Origin: UBA9732 sp963606545
Lineage (GTDB): Bacteria > Spirochaetota > Spirochaetia > Sphaerochaetales > Sphaerochaetaceae
Assembly: GCA_963606545.1 (NCBI GenBank)
Contig: CAVCYP010000032.1
Location: 1-21,043 of the forward strand
Length of the DNA stretch: 21,043 nt
Reading direction: 5' to 3'
In this document: positions 7,502 to 15,385 of the stretch, in pieces
How positions within the stretch are numbered: the stretch's first letter is position 1
Layout of the letters: each line of letters begins with the position of its first letter
Notes under the pieces: model-generated
Database searches by the model: none
Seen by the model: only the letters and a program-made list of their open reading frames with translations
Told to the model about the DNA's origin: nothing
Position numbers and translations under genes: made by a program

Positions 7502-8671
7502 TCACTTAAAAACGTAGGTCTTAATTGGTGGAAAACCGTTGAAGCATACGCTTGCATAGCTTGCTGTGTAGGCGCCTGCTGCCAAAAAGTAGATTCTGTC
7601 TCCGGCTTTGAGGTTCACAGGTAAGGGGTATTTTTCTTTCTCGTACATAATGTCCATACTGTCGCAGGTAGGTCCTGCTAGTACAACTGGCTCCGTTTTC
7701 TGGGTGCAATTCATGTCACAGGAGCAGACGTTGCTGTATCTTATGCTTTCATCTATTGTCTCAATCATGCCGTTGAACTTGCCTGTATCCAAGAATACCC
7801 AGCGGTAATCTTCGTCTCCGCCCTTGTTTGCAACTTCAACAACTGTTGAGGCTAAAATTCCACTGTCTGCAACAAGGCTACGGCCAGGTTCCATAACAAA
7901 ACGAGGGCGTAATTTGGCATCAGGAAAGTGTTTTTCAATGTAAGAACCAATAATTGAGCCATAGTTTTCTAAGCTCATAGTTTCGTAGACGTATCGGGCT
8001 GGAAGACCACCGCCCATGTCAATCAGACTTAGTTGGCAGGGCGCTTGCGCGAAAATTGAGGCGCACATGGCCAGTGCGGTGTCCCAGACGGTGACATCGC
8101 GTTGCTGTGAGCCTACGTGGAAGGATAGGCCAATGGGGTTGAGGCCCAGCTCTTGGGCAAGTTGGATGAGCTTTAGGACCATGGAGCTGTGGCAGCCAAA
8201 TTTGCGCGAAAGTGGCCAGTCTGCGCTGTTGCTTGCTGGTAAGAGGACTCGGAAAAACACGTTGGCGCCGGGGGCTACGCGGGCAATTTTGCGAACATCG
8301 TTTTCACAATCACTGGCAAAGGTCGTGACGCCTTTGGACCAGAAGTAGGCTACATCCTCCTCTTTTTTGATTGGGTTGCCGTAGAAGATTCGGCTTGGAT
8401 CAACGCCCAGAGCTAGGACTTGGTCAAGCTCATATCTACTTGCTATATCAAAATTTGAACCCATGCCATAAAGCATGGTTGCTATCTCATTGAGGGGACA
8501 GGCCTTAAGTGCAAAATAGATGTCTGCATAGGGGCAGGCTTTTTTCATGCGCTGGTAATATTCTTTAATTAGCTGTAAATCAACAATTACATGTGGGGTT
8601 GCCAGGGTCTTTGAATATTTAACCATTTCTTGGAATCTTGCACGCTGGGCTAGTGGATTTTCACAAGGCAT
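7502..8671 (-). CDS. Ornithine decarboxylase-like fold-III PLP enzyme
   Basis: A 389-residue member of the alanine-racemase-fold (fold III) decarboxylases, predicted to make putrescine from ornithine. The PLP lysine is K56 in YFALKACP. HVGSQ (185-189), the phosphate-binding GGG (220-222) and EPGR (261-264) are intact. The second-subunit active-site block GPTCDSMD (333-340) has the catalytic Cys336 and Asp337 typical of ornithine/lysine decarboxylases and unlike diaminopimelate decarboxylase. Near the C-terminus AGAYTASYA (365-373) is also conserved. Lysine or carboxynorspermidine specificity cannot be excluded. A strong ribosome site, AGAGGAG (8677-8683), precedes the ATG. The promoter lies in the unsequenced gap. 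Codons in the 7990-8350 section are strikingly C-ending in the coding direction. The gene is convergent with the GH57 gene. Confidence 0.88.
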   Translation of the reverse strand: MPCENPLAQRARFQEMVKYSKTLATPHVIVDLQLIKEYYQRMKKACPYADIYFALKACPLNEIATMLYGMGSNFDIASRYELDQVLALGVDPSRIFYGNPIKKEEDVAYFWSKGVTTFASDCENDVRKIARVAPGANVFFRVLLPASNSADWPLSRKFGCHSSMVLKLIQLAQELGLNPIGLSFHVGSQQRDVTVWDTALAMCASIFAQAPCQLSLIDMGGGLPARYVYETMSLENYGSIIGSYIEKHFPDAKLRPRFVMEPGRSLVADSGILASTVVEVANKGGDEDYRWVFLDTGKFNGMIETIDESIRYSNVCSCDMNCTQKTEPVVLAGPTCDSMDIMYEKEKYPLPVNLKAGDRIYFLAAGAYTASYASVCFNGFPPIKTYVFK

Positions 8672-8685
8672 ATTTTCTCCTCTTG

Positions 8686-9581
8686 NNNNNNNNNNNNNNN
8701 NNNNNNNNNNNNNNNNNNNNNNNNNNNNNNNNNNNNNNNNNNNNNNNNNNNNNNNNNNNNNNNNNNNNNNNNNNNNNNNNNNNNNNNNNNNNNNNNNNNN
8801 NNNNNNNNNNNNNNNNNNNNNNNNNNNNNNNNNNNNNNNNNNNNNNNNNNNNNNNNNNNNNNNNNNNNNNNNNNNNNNNNNNNNNNNNNNNNNNNNNNNN
8901 NNNNNNNNNNNNNNNNNNNNNNNNNNNNNNNNNNNNNNNNNNNNNNNNNNNNNNNNNNNNNNNNNNNNNNNNNNNNNNNNNNNNNNNNNNNNNNNNNNNN
9001 NNNNNNNNNNNNNNNNNNNNNNNNNNNNNNNNNNNNNNNNNNNNNNNNNNNNNNNNNNNNNNNNNNNNNNNNNNNNNNNNNNNNNNNNNNNNNNNNNNNN
9101 NNNNNNNNNNNNNNNNNNNNNNNNNNNNNNNNNNNNNNNNNNNNNNNNNNNNNNNNNNNNNNNNNNNNNNNNNNNNNNNNNNNNNNNNNNNNNNNNNNNN
9201 NNNNNNNNNNNNNNNNNNNNNNNNNNNNNNNNNNNNNNNNNNNNNNNNNNNNNNNNNNNNNNNNNNNNNNNNNNNNNNNNNNNNNNNNNNNNNNNNNNNN
9301 NNNNNNNNNNNNNNNNNNNNNNNNNNNNNNNNNNNNNNNNNNNNNNNNNNNNNNNNNNNNNNNNNNNNNNNNNNNNNNNNNNNNNNNNNNNNNNNNNNNN
9401 NNNNNNNNNNNNNNNNNNNNNNNNNNNNNNNNNNNNNNNNNNNNNNNNNNNNNNNNNNNNNNNNNNNNNNNNNNNNNNNNNNNNNNNNNNNNNNNNNNNN
9501 NNNNNNNNNNNNNNNNNNNNNNNNNNNNNNNNNNNNNNNNNNNNNNNNNNNNNNNNNNNNNNNNNNNNNNNNNNNNNNNNN
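8686..9581. other. Run of 896 unknown bases (sequence gap)
   Basis: The gap removes the region upstream of the decarboxylase gene and downstream of secA. It is long enough to hide a small gene. The right edge ends in a tandem repeat of hairpins (9591-9636), so an unresolved repeat array is the likely cause of the gap. The 1,053 bases between the two genes otherwise hold only that repeat and two A/T-rich hairpins. Confidence 0.9.
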
Positions 9582-9590
9582 CGAGTATTT

Positions 9591-9636
9591 GCTAGTTGAC
9601 TAGCAGAGTAGCTAGCTAGTTGACTAGCAGAGTAGC
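9591..9636. repeat. 24-bp-period tandem repeat of small hairpins at the gap edge
   Basis: Two identical 22-base copies (9591-9612 and 9615-9636) begin GCTAGTTGACTAGC and end AGAGTAGC, with TA between them. Each copy holds a GCTAG/CTAGC stem with a TTGA loop. The left side runs into unknown bases nine positions away, so more copies may exist. The spacing is too short for a CRISPR array. Confidence 0.8.
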
Positions 9637-9666
9637 CCTTTTTTTAAAAAATTTGTCAAAAAGGGC
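9635..9666 (-). other. Second A/T-rich hairpin beyond secA
   Basis: GCCCTTTTT (9635-9643) pairs with AAAAAGGGC (9658-9666) across a 14-base loop. It is the second of two tandem hairpins with the same loop length, and both carry TTTTTGAC on the minus strand. It could back up termination of secA or act on the other side. Its left arm overlaps the last bases of the tandem repeat. Confidence 0.5.
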
Positions 9667-9673
9667 CAAAAAT

Positions 9674-9707
9674 AAACATTTTTGCAAAGAAATGGTCAAA
9701 AATGTTT
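9674..9707 (-). terminator. Probable intrinsic terminator of secA
   Basis: AAACATTTTT (9674-9683) and AAAAATGTTT (9698-9707) form a 10-bp stem with a 14-base loop, 17 bases past the secA stop. On the minus strand it is followed by ATTTTT. The stem is A/T-rich, so it is a weaker terminator than usual. Confidence 0.5.
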
Positions 9708-9724
9708 AAACTCAAATCAAAGTC

Positions 9725-12514
9725 TTAAACTCCTTGGTTCCTACCGCAGCAGTTTTTGTATTTTTTACCACTTCCACAAGGGCAGGGGTCGTTACGTCCA
9801 ATCTTTGGAGTTGAACGAACTACTTGAATTTTTGCAGTTTCAGCCGTTGGCCTTGGAACTCCAGCACGTGGACCCTGTGGCAGTGAGCCATGGACATTTC
9901 CACTAGGACCTGAACCTAGCGCGCTGCCAGCACTTGGAATTGAGGCGTGAGACTCAACCGTTCTGCGGGTCTGAGCTGGTCGAGGCTGTGCTTCAAGTCT
10001 AATTTGGACTCTAACAATTGTCTTTGCAACTGAGGACTTGATTTGATCAATCATTGCATCAAAGATGTCAAAACCTTCAAGTTTGTACTCAAGAAGAGGA
10101 TTCTTCTGAGCATAGGATCTAAGGGCTACGGAATCCCGAAGGTCTTCTAGCTCTTCAAGGTGATTTTGCCATCTGCTATCTATTTGTCTTAAATAGATTT
10201 GGCGAATAAATTCACTAAATTGGTCAGGACCTACAATTGCAACCTTTGCTTCAACATTCTTGCGGACAAAGTCTTTAATTTTGTTAGCAAGTGCTTCCTT
10301 CGAAAGAGTTTCATCCTCAGCTGTTGGCTGGTAGTCGTAGCCAATTTTGTCCATTAAGCCCTTGTGAAGCTCGCTAATATTTTTGCCACAAGAGTCTACA
10401 ACTTCGTCCACAAATTCAAAACAGGCGTTAAGGGCACGTTCAATGAGGTTCTTATCCAGAAGGATTTCATCTCGTTGAGAGTAGATGAAGTTACGCTGCT
10501 CGTTGAGAACATCATCGTATTCAAGAAGATGCTTTCTTATGTCAAAGTTGCGTTCTTCAACTCTCTTTTGAGCACTTTCAATTACCTTGCTTACCATGGA
10601 GTGTTCAATAGGCTCTCCAGTGTTCATCCCAAGTCTGCCAACCATGGCTTTGATGTTGTCTTTGGCAAACAAACGTAGCAGGTTGTCGTCAAAACTGACG
10701 TAGAAGCGGGAAGTTCCGGGATCGCCTTGACGACCACTTCTTCCGCGAAGCTGGTTATCTATACGGCGGGATTCGTGACGTTCCGTACCCATGATGTAAA
10801 GACCACCAAGGGCTTTCACTTCCTCATAGTTTGCCTGCCACTGAGCCCTGGTTTTTTCTTTTGCTGCTTTGAATTCCTCTTCAGAGGCTTCAGTTCCACA
10901 AAGTTTACGAGCTAGGGCATCAGGGGAACCTCCAAGTTTGATATCCGTTCCACGTCCTGCCATGTTGGTTGCAACGGTGACAGCACCCTTGGCGCCGGCA
11001 TTTTCAATAATTAAAGCTTCTCTTGCGTGGTTTTTTGCATTGAGAACTTCATGTGGAATGCCCATTTTTCTAAGTAGGGCAGAGATGAGTTCAGATTTTT
11101 CAATAGAAACGGTACCAACCAAAATTGGTTGTCCTGTTTCGTGAACCCGTTTGATTTCTTCGCAAATTGCTTTGTATTTGAAACCTTCGTTGAGGAATAC
11201 AAGGTCATCTAGGTCAACTCTCTGAACTGGAACATGGGTTGGAATAACAACAACATCAAGCTTATAGATGGAATCGAACTCTGTGGCTTCTGTGTCTGCC
11301 GTTCCCGTCATACCAGAAATCTTGTCATACATTCTGAAGAAGTTCTGGAAGGTAACAGTGGCAAGAGTTCTGTTTTTGCCATAAACCTTGATATGCTCTT
11401 TGGCTTCAATTGCCTGGTGTAGTCCGTCGCTGTAACGTCTGCCATACAGAATACGGCCAGTAAATTCATCTACTATCTGAATTTGGTTATCTTGAATAAC
11501 GTAATCTGTATCTTTGTGATATAGGTGCTTGGCAACCATAGCCTGTGTTACGTAGTGAATGTACTCGAAGTTTTCATCGTCATAGAGAGAGCCGGTTATG
11601 ATGTTCATCCTGTGAAGGAGCTCTTCCATGTGGGCCATACCCTGCTTGGTGAAGCTAACTCTACGACTCTTTTCATCCAACATGTAATCGCCTTCTGGCT
11701 CCAACTTGGCCCCATCCTCAAAGCGCGCAAAGGCTGATATTTCTGGGTATTCTCCAGTTTCAGGATCTTTTTCACATTCCTTAAAGTAGGGGGTAATCTT
11801 TTCTGCATTGATGGCCTGCTGGGTATCGTCATCTGCAGGGCCAGAGATGATAAGAGGAGTTCTGGCTTCATCAATGAGAATGGAGTCAATCTCGTCTATG
11901 ATGCAGTAGTGGTGCTTGGGCTGGATTTTATCCTGATAGCGCAACTTCATGTTGTCACGTAGGTAATCAAAACCAAATTCGTTGTTGGTTCCGTAGGTGA
12001 CGTCACACTTGTAGGCTTGTCGTCTGCGTTCATTGTCCATGTTGGAAACAATTACACCCACCGTCAGGCCAAGGAAGTTATAAATTGGTCCCATCCATTG
12101 GGCATCACGCTGGGCAAGGTAGTCATTAACGGTTACTACATGAACTCCTTTTCCTTCTATTGCATTGAGATACGCAGCAGGAACGCTGGTGAGAGTCTTT
12201 CCTTCGCCGGTTTTCATCTCAAGGATTTTGCCCTGATGAAGAACAATGGCACCCATGATTTGAACGTCATAATGGCGTTCCCCCAGCACTCTGAAGGAAG
12301 CTTCACGAGCCAGTGCAAAGGCTTCTGGAAGAATTTGATCCAGTGTTTCACCGTTCTTAATTCTTTCTTTAAATTTAGCTGTTTGAAGGGGAAAATCCTC
12401 ATCCTTGAGGGCTTTTGCCCAAGATTCGAACGAATTTACTTTCTCTACTATAGGATTAAGGGCCTTAATGTCCTTATCTTTTTTTGTTCCGAATAATTTT
12501 GAAAAAATTGACAT
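9725..12514 (-). CDS. secA: Preprotein translocase ATPase SecA
   Basis: A 929-residue motor ATPase that drives secretory proteins through SecYEG. Visible in order: MKTGEGKT Walker A (about 100-107), the nucleotide-binding DEAD-type IIDEIDSILIDEARTPLIIS, the GMTGTA segment of the nucleotide-binding domain, TNMAGRGTDIKLGG and the QLRGRSGRQGDPGTSRFYVS block of NBD2, then the helical scaffold and wing region. After a Pro/Ser/Arg-rich linker the C-terminus is IGRNDPCPCGSGKKYKNCC, the zinc-binding CxCx8CC motif used to contact SecB, lipids or ribosomes. The length is that of a full SecA. The ATG at 12514 gives the usual MSIFSKLFG-type start; an in-frame TTG at 12541 adds nine residues with no family match. 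No Shine-Dalgarno is visible. It diverges from cvpA. Confidence 0.97.
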   Translation of the reverse strand: MSIFSKLFGTKKDKDIKALNPIVEKVNSFESWAKALKDEDFPLQTAKFKERIKNGETLDQILPEAFALAREASFRVLGERHYDVQIMGAIVLHQGKILEMKTGEGKTLTSVPAAYLNAIEGKGVHVVTVNDYLAQRDAQWMGPIYNFLGLTVGVIVSNMDNERRRQAYKCDVTYGTNNEFGFDYLRDNMKLRYQDKIQPKHHYCIIDEIDSILIDEARTPLIISGPADDDTQQAINAEKITPYFKECEKDPETGEYPEISAFARFEDGAKLEPEGDYMLDEKSRRVSFTKQGMAHMEELLHRMNIITGSLYDDENFEYIHYVTQAMVAKHLYHKDTDYVIQDNQIQIVDEFTGRILYGRRYSDGLHQAIEAKEHIKVYGKNRTLATVTFQNFFRMYDKISGMTGTADTEATEFDSIYKLDVVVIPTHVPVQRVDLDDLVFLNEGFKYKAICEEIKRVHETGQPILVGTVSIEKSELISALLRKMGIPHEVLNAKNHAREALIIENAGAKGAVTVATNMAGRGTDIKLGGSPDALARKLCGTEASEEEFKAAKEKTRAQWQANYEEVKALGGLYIMGTERHESRRIDNQLRGRSGRQGDPGTSRFYVSFDDNLLRLFAKDNIKAMVGRLGMNTGEPIEHSMVSKVIESAQKRVEERNFDIRKHLLEYDDVLNEQRNFIYSQRDEILLDKNLIERALNACFEFVDEVVDSCGKNISELHKGLMDKIGYDYQPTAEDETLSKEALANKIKDFVRKNVEAKVAIVGPDQFSEFIRQIYLRQIDSRWQNHLEELEDLRDSVALRSYAQKNPLLEYKLEGFDIFDAMIDQIKSSVAKTIVRVQIRLEAQPRPAQTRRTVESHASIPSAGSALGSGPSGNVHGSLPQGPRAGVPRPTAETAKIQVVRSTPKIGRNDPCPCGSGKKYKNCCGRNQGV

Positions 12515-12520
12515 AAGATA

Positions 12521-12526
12521 ATTATA
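12521..12526 (-). promoter_or_regulatory. Perfect -10 box (TATAAT) six bases before the secA ATG
   Basis: On the minus strand TATAAT is followed by TATCTT and then ATG, so the predicted start of RNA is the start codon itself. The -35 candidate is poor (TTTCCT at 17 bases). With no ribosome-binding site seen, leaderless initiation is suggested, unless transcription starts farther upstream from an unseen promoter. Confidence 0.4.
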
Positions 12527-12555
12527 GCTAAAATATCTCAAACAGGAAAGATTGG

Positions 12556-12584
12556 TTGTCAGATTGGCTGTGATTTCTTATACT
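12556..12584 (+). promoter_or_regulatory. Promoter of the cvpA-holB-ntrBC-dinG operon
   Basis: TTGTCA (12556-12561), a 17-base spacer and TATACT (12579-12584) make a near-consensus sigma-70 promoter. The start would be near 12591, giving a leader of about 19 bases with AGGGAG (12601-12606) before the cvpA ATG. It is the only clear promoter for the tightly overlapping genes that follow. Confidence 0.6.
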
Positions 12585-12609
12585 ATTAGAGAGAAGCTAG
12601 AGGGAGAAA

Positions 12610-13107
12610 ATGGAATATTTAACAACAATTGATTACATCCTTTTTGTTCTTTTAATGATAGGTGGAGTCTGGGGCGCAATTAAGGGTGCTATTGACGAAC
12701 TTGCTAGAAAATTTGGCTACGTACTTGGCTTTGTTGTAGCTTTCATGTTTACTGCATCTTTGGCTCCTGTGTTTGTTGAAAAACTAAGTTTTCCGTATTG
12801 GTTTGCAGCCTTTATTAGCTATTTTTTGATTTTCATGGTGGGCTATTCCGTTATGACGGCAATTGGTACGGCACTAAGTGGAATTTGTGAAGAGTCCAGT
12901 CTAGATTTTGTTGACCATCTTTTAGGTTTTGCACTTGGCCTTATTGAGGCTATTTTACTGGTGGCTCTTGCAGAATATCTGTTGGATTATCAGAATTTAT
13001 TTAATCTAAAGAGCGTTTTTGAACAAAGCTTCTTGTCTAACAGGATAATTCTTCCGTTTGGAACTTGGTTTGTTGAGCTTTTTAATTCTTTTGGAGGGCT
13101 CGTTTGA
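12610..13107 (+). CDS. cvpA: CvpA family membrane protein
   Basis: A 165-residue integral membrane protein with four predicted hydrophobic segments at about 8-24, 36-55, 62-85 and 103-125. The family hallmark is the segment LDFVDHLLGFALGLIEAILLV (99 onward), equivalent to 'x-D-x-x-L-G-x-x-x-G-x-x-x-G/A' in CvpA. The name comes from colicin V production in E. coli; in other bacteria CvpA affects envelope integrity and bile or stress tolerance, and its molecular activity is not settled. It is first in the operon, and its stop overlaps the next start by one base (TGATG). GGAGGG near its end serves the following gene. Confidence 0.85.
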   Translation: MEYLTTIDYILFVLLMIGGVWGAIKGAIDELARKFGYVLGFVVAFMFTASLAPVFVEKLSFPYWFAAFISYFLIFMVGYSVMTAIGTALSGICEESSLDFVDHLLGFALGLIEAILLVALAEYLLDYQNLFNLKSVFEQSFLSNRIILPFGTWFVELFNSFGGLV

Positions 13108-14204
13108 TGTTTGAGGGCCTAGCTAGAACTCAACCACAAATTGCCCAACAATTGTCTGCTTTAGTAGCAGAGGGTAATTTTCCTAGCTCTTCTTTGTTTT
13201 TTGGACCATCGTTTTGTGGAAGAATGTACGCTGCAAGTTCGCTGGCTGAAGCCTTAAAGATTCCACAGGAAAATACCATCATTGTCTCTGATAGAAATCA
13301 CGGGTATAGAATTCAGGCCGCTATTAGTCTTCTAAAAAGGGCAAAGAATAACGCTGCTAAGAAGTTTTTGAAAGCAAATATCGGGATATTGTTGCAGCAG
13401 TATCATGGGGCGTTGATGGAGGAGCAGACGGCTACGGCCAAAAAGCGCTTTGAGGATGCGGCTAAGTTGTGGGAGCTATTGGAGGGCTTGGATGCAGCTC
13501 AGGATAAGGCCCTGGATGCGTTGACGGAGCAGATTTCCAAGCAAGCAATGGCGCTGGTGGATGCAAATAAAAGTGGGGTAATTTCTGTTGCGCAGGTTAG
13601 GGCTATCAGGGATTGGTGTGCCACGTCAGATATGGATGGGCAGAATAAGCTTATAATTATTGAGGGGCTGGAAAATGCACTTCCTTCTGCGGTTAATGCC
13701 CTGCTAAAGACGCTGGAGGAGCCGCCAAGAGATAGCTATTTTGTTATAATATCGGCAAATCCGGGAAGATTGCTGGCTACCATTTTAAGTAGAGTACGTA
13801 AGTTTAAATTCAATGCGTTGGGTAAAGCTGAGACGCGTTATATTCTTACAAGCCTGTTTGTAGATCCTAATAAGTATGAAAATTTGGAACAGTTTTTCTT
13901 AAGTGGCTCTGGCATTGATGATGCGCGTCTTAAGAAGGATGCTCATTCGCTGGTAGCGTTGAAGCAGCTGGAGATTCCTTCTCTAGTGACGGAGCTGGAG
14001 AAGAATAAGGCTTGGGATTTGTTCTTTAAACATGTGCTTGAAGAGCTCTACAAGGGGGAAGAATTGGGGCAGATAGAGCCTCGTAAAGCCGAGTATTTAT
14101 TGACTGAGATTAATTCTATGCTAAATAAGGCCAAGACGTTTAATCAGCTTAAACGTTTAACCTTTGATTATGTTGTTTATAGGATTAAGGAGATTTTGTG
14201 GTGA
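13107..14204 (+). CDS. holB: DNA polymerase III delta-prime-like clamp-loader subunit
   Basis: A 365-residue AAA+ clamp-loader protein. The segment SVAQVRAIRDWCATSDMDGQ, then KLIIIEGLENALPSAVNALL and LKTLEEPP, is the core of delta-prime/tau subunits, followed by a sensor-1 region SANPGRLLATILSRVRKF. The S-R-V there corresponds to the SRC arginine-finger motif of delta-prime. The P-loop position reads GPSFCGRM, without G-K-S/T, so ATP binding is not expected, as in E. coli delta-prime. The four-cysteine zinc module of typical delta-prime is absent; residues about 70-150 instead hold a long, charged helical insert. It starts at ATG 13107 with GGAGGG (13093-13098) eight bases upstream. A section near 13370-13760 uses many G-ending codons. 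Confidence 0.82.
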   Translation: MFEGLARTQPQIAQQLSALVAEGNFPSSSLFFGPSFCGRMYAASSLAEALKIPQENTIIVSDRNHGYRIQAAISLLKRAKNNAAKKFLKANIGILLQQYHGALMEEQTATAKKRFEDAAKLWELLEGLDAAQDKALDALTEQISKQAMALVDANKSGVISVAQVRAIRDWCATSDMDGQNKLIIIEGLENALPSAVNALLKTLEEPPRDSYFVIISANPGRLLATILSRVRKFKFNALGKAETRYILTSLFVDPNKYENLEQFFLSGSGIDDARLKKDAHSLVALKQLEIPSLVTELEKNKAWDLFFKHVLEELYKGEELGQIEPRKAEYLLTEINSMLNKAKTFNQLKRLTFDYVVYRIKEILW

Positions 14205-15385
14205 ATTCGTTTGTTTCCAAAGCTTCTTCCAAGATTTCAAAGCTTTCAGATGAGCAGATTTTAGGAATTATAGATACCCAGACTTCAGAACTTAAGCTTC
14301 GCAATTTGGCCTTGGATAATGCCTTCACTGGCTATGTTCTTGTTGATAAAGCTGGAACTGTGGTTTATTTAAATAAAACTGCCACAACCTTGGTACCTGT
14401 TTATAAGAGAAGAAAATACATCAATTGTTCTATTGATAAGGTCTTCCTGGAAAAAGATATTGTTGCTTTTATGCGAAAGTGCCTTAAAGAGGACAAAGCA
14501 GAATGTACTGCAACTTTTGATTTTGATAATCCTAATTTAGACCGTAAGGCCATTTCTTTTCATGCTAAGAAAATAGATGATTTTGATGGGCAGCTCTTTG
14601 TCATAAGTGATGTTACTATTTTTTATAAGTTTAAGGATGAGTTTAGAAAAAATGAGAGTCTTGCCTCAATGACTACTATGGCCGCTGGGGTGGCTCACGA
14701 GATTAAAAATCCTTTAGCTTCTATTTTGCTGTATGTTCAGATAATGGAAAAACTTATTGAAAGAGATGGTTGTCTTTCTAAAGAAGAAGCTCAGAAGAAT
14801 TTGTCCGTTGTGAAGGAAGAAGTACAGCGACTAAATTCAATTGCAGTTGATTTCTTATTTGCAGTAAAGCCAATGAAGGTGAATTTTGAAAAGTACAGCC
14901 TCAATGACCTTGCCAATAAGGTGCTTAAGCTAGCAACAAAGGAATTAGAGGACGGAGGAATTAGGCTGACCTTAAATCTTGCTTCTTCAATGCCTAATGT
15001 CATGATGGATGTTGGCCTTATGCAACAGGTGCTTTTGAATTTGATAAAAAATGCTATTCAGGCTATGAACTGTTGCAAGAATGAGAAAAATATCCTGCTG
15101 GATACCTATCTTGAGGGTTCCAATGCAGTTCTGACGGTAACTGATACCGGTTGCGGAATGACAGAAAAACAGATGGAAAAGATTTTTGAACCTTACTTTA
15201 CCACAAAGTCAGAAGGAAATGGTCTTGGACTTACCATTGTATTTAAAATCATTAAAGAACATGGTGGAGAGATTCATGTTAGATCTACGCTAGGGGAAGG
15301 TTCACAGTTTATAATTACTCTTCCTATTCCACAGGAAGAAAGATTCAGAATTCAGTATAACGCTGAGACTCAGGAGGAAAAATGA
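14201..15385 (+). CDS. Cytosolic NtrB/AtoS-type PAS sensor histidine kinase
   Basis: A 394-residue soluble sensor kinase, the likely partner of the regulator encoded next. An N-terminal PAS-like domain (about 35-145) is followed by a HisKA dimerisation helix with MAAGVAHEIKNPLASILLYV (H166 being the phosphorylated histidine). The HATPase domain has N-box VLLNLIKNAIQAM, G1 DTGCGM, F-box FEPYFTTKSEG and G2 NGLGLTIV. No membrane segment is seen, so it senses an internal signal. Two GTG codons (14198 and 14201) fit the AAGGAG at 14187-14192; 14201 gives the GTGA overlap typical of coupled genes. The end overlaps the regulator start by four bases. I recall an equivalent pair beside cvpA in Treponema pallidum (TP0519-TP0521). 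The signal is unknown. Confidence 0.9.
   Translation: MNSFVSKASSKISKLSDEQILGIIDTQTSELKLRNLALDNAFTGYVLVDKAGTVVYLNKTATTLVPVYKRRKYINCSIDKVFLEKDIVAFMRKCLKEDKAECTATFDFDNPNLDRKAISFHAKKIDDFDGQLFVISDVTIFYKFKDEFRKNESLASMTTMAAGVAHEIKNPLASILLYVQIMEKLIERDGCLSKEEAQKNLSVVKEEVQRLNSIAVDFLFAVKPMKVNFEKYSLNDLANKVLKLATKELEDGGIRLTLNLASSMPNVMMDVGLMQQVLLNLIKNAIQAMNCCKNEKNILLDTYLEGSNAVLTVTDTGCGMTEKQMEKIFEPYFTTKSEGNGLGLTIVFKIIKEHGGEIHVRSTLGEGSQFIITLPIPQEERFRIQYNAETQEEK

Noticed and set aside
8638..9603. A 321-codon plus-strand open frame
   Set aside because: It runs almost entirely through unknown bases; only the ends are real sequence and the left end is antisense to the decarboxylase gene.
9591..9636. Possible CRISPR array
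   Set aside because: The units are nearly contiguous with a 24-base period and leave no spacers; the unit is a hairpin tandem repeat.
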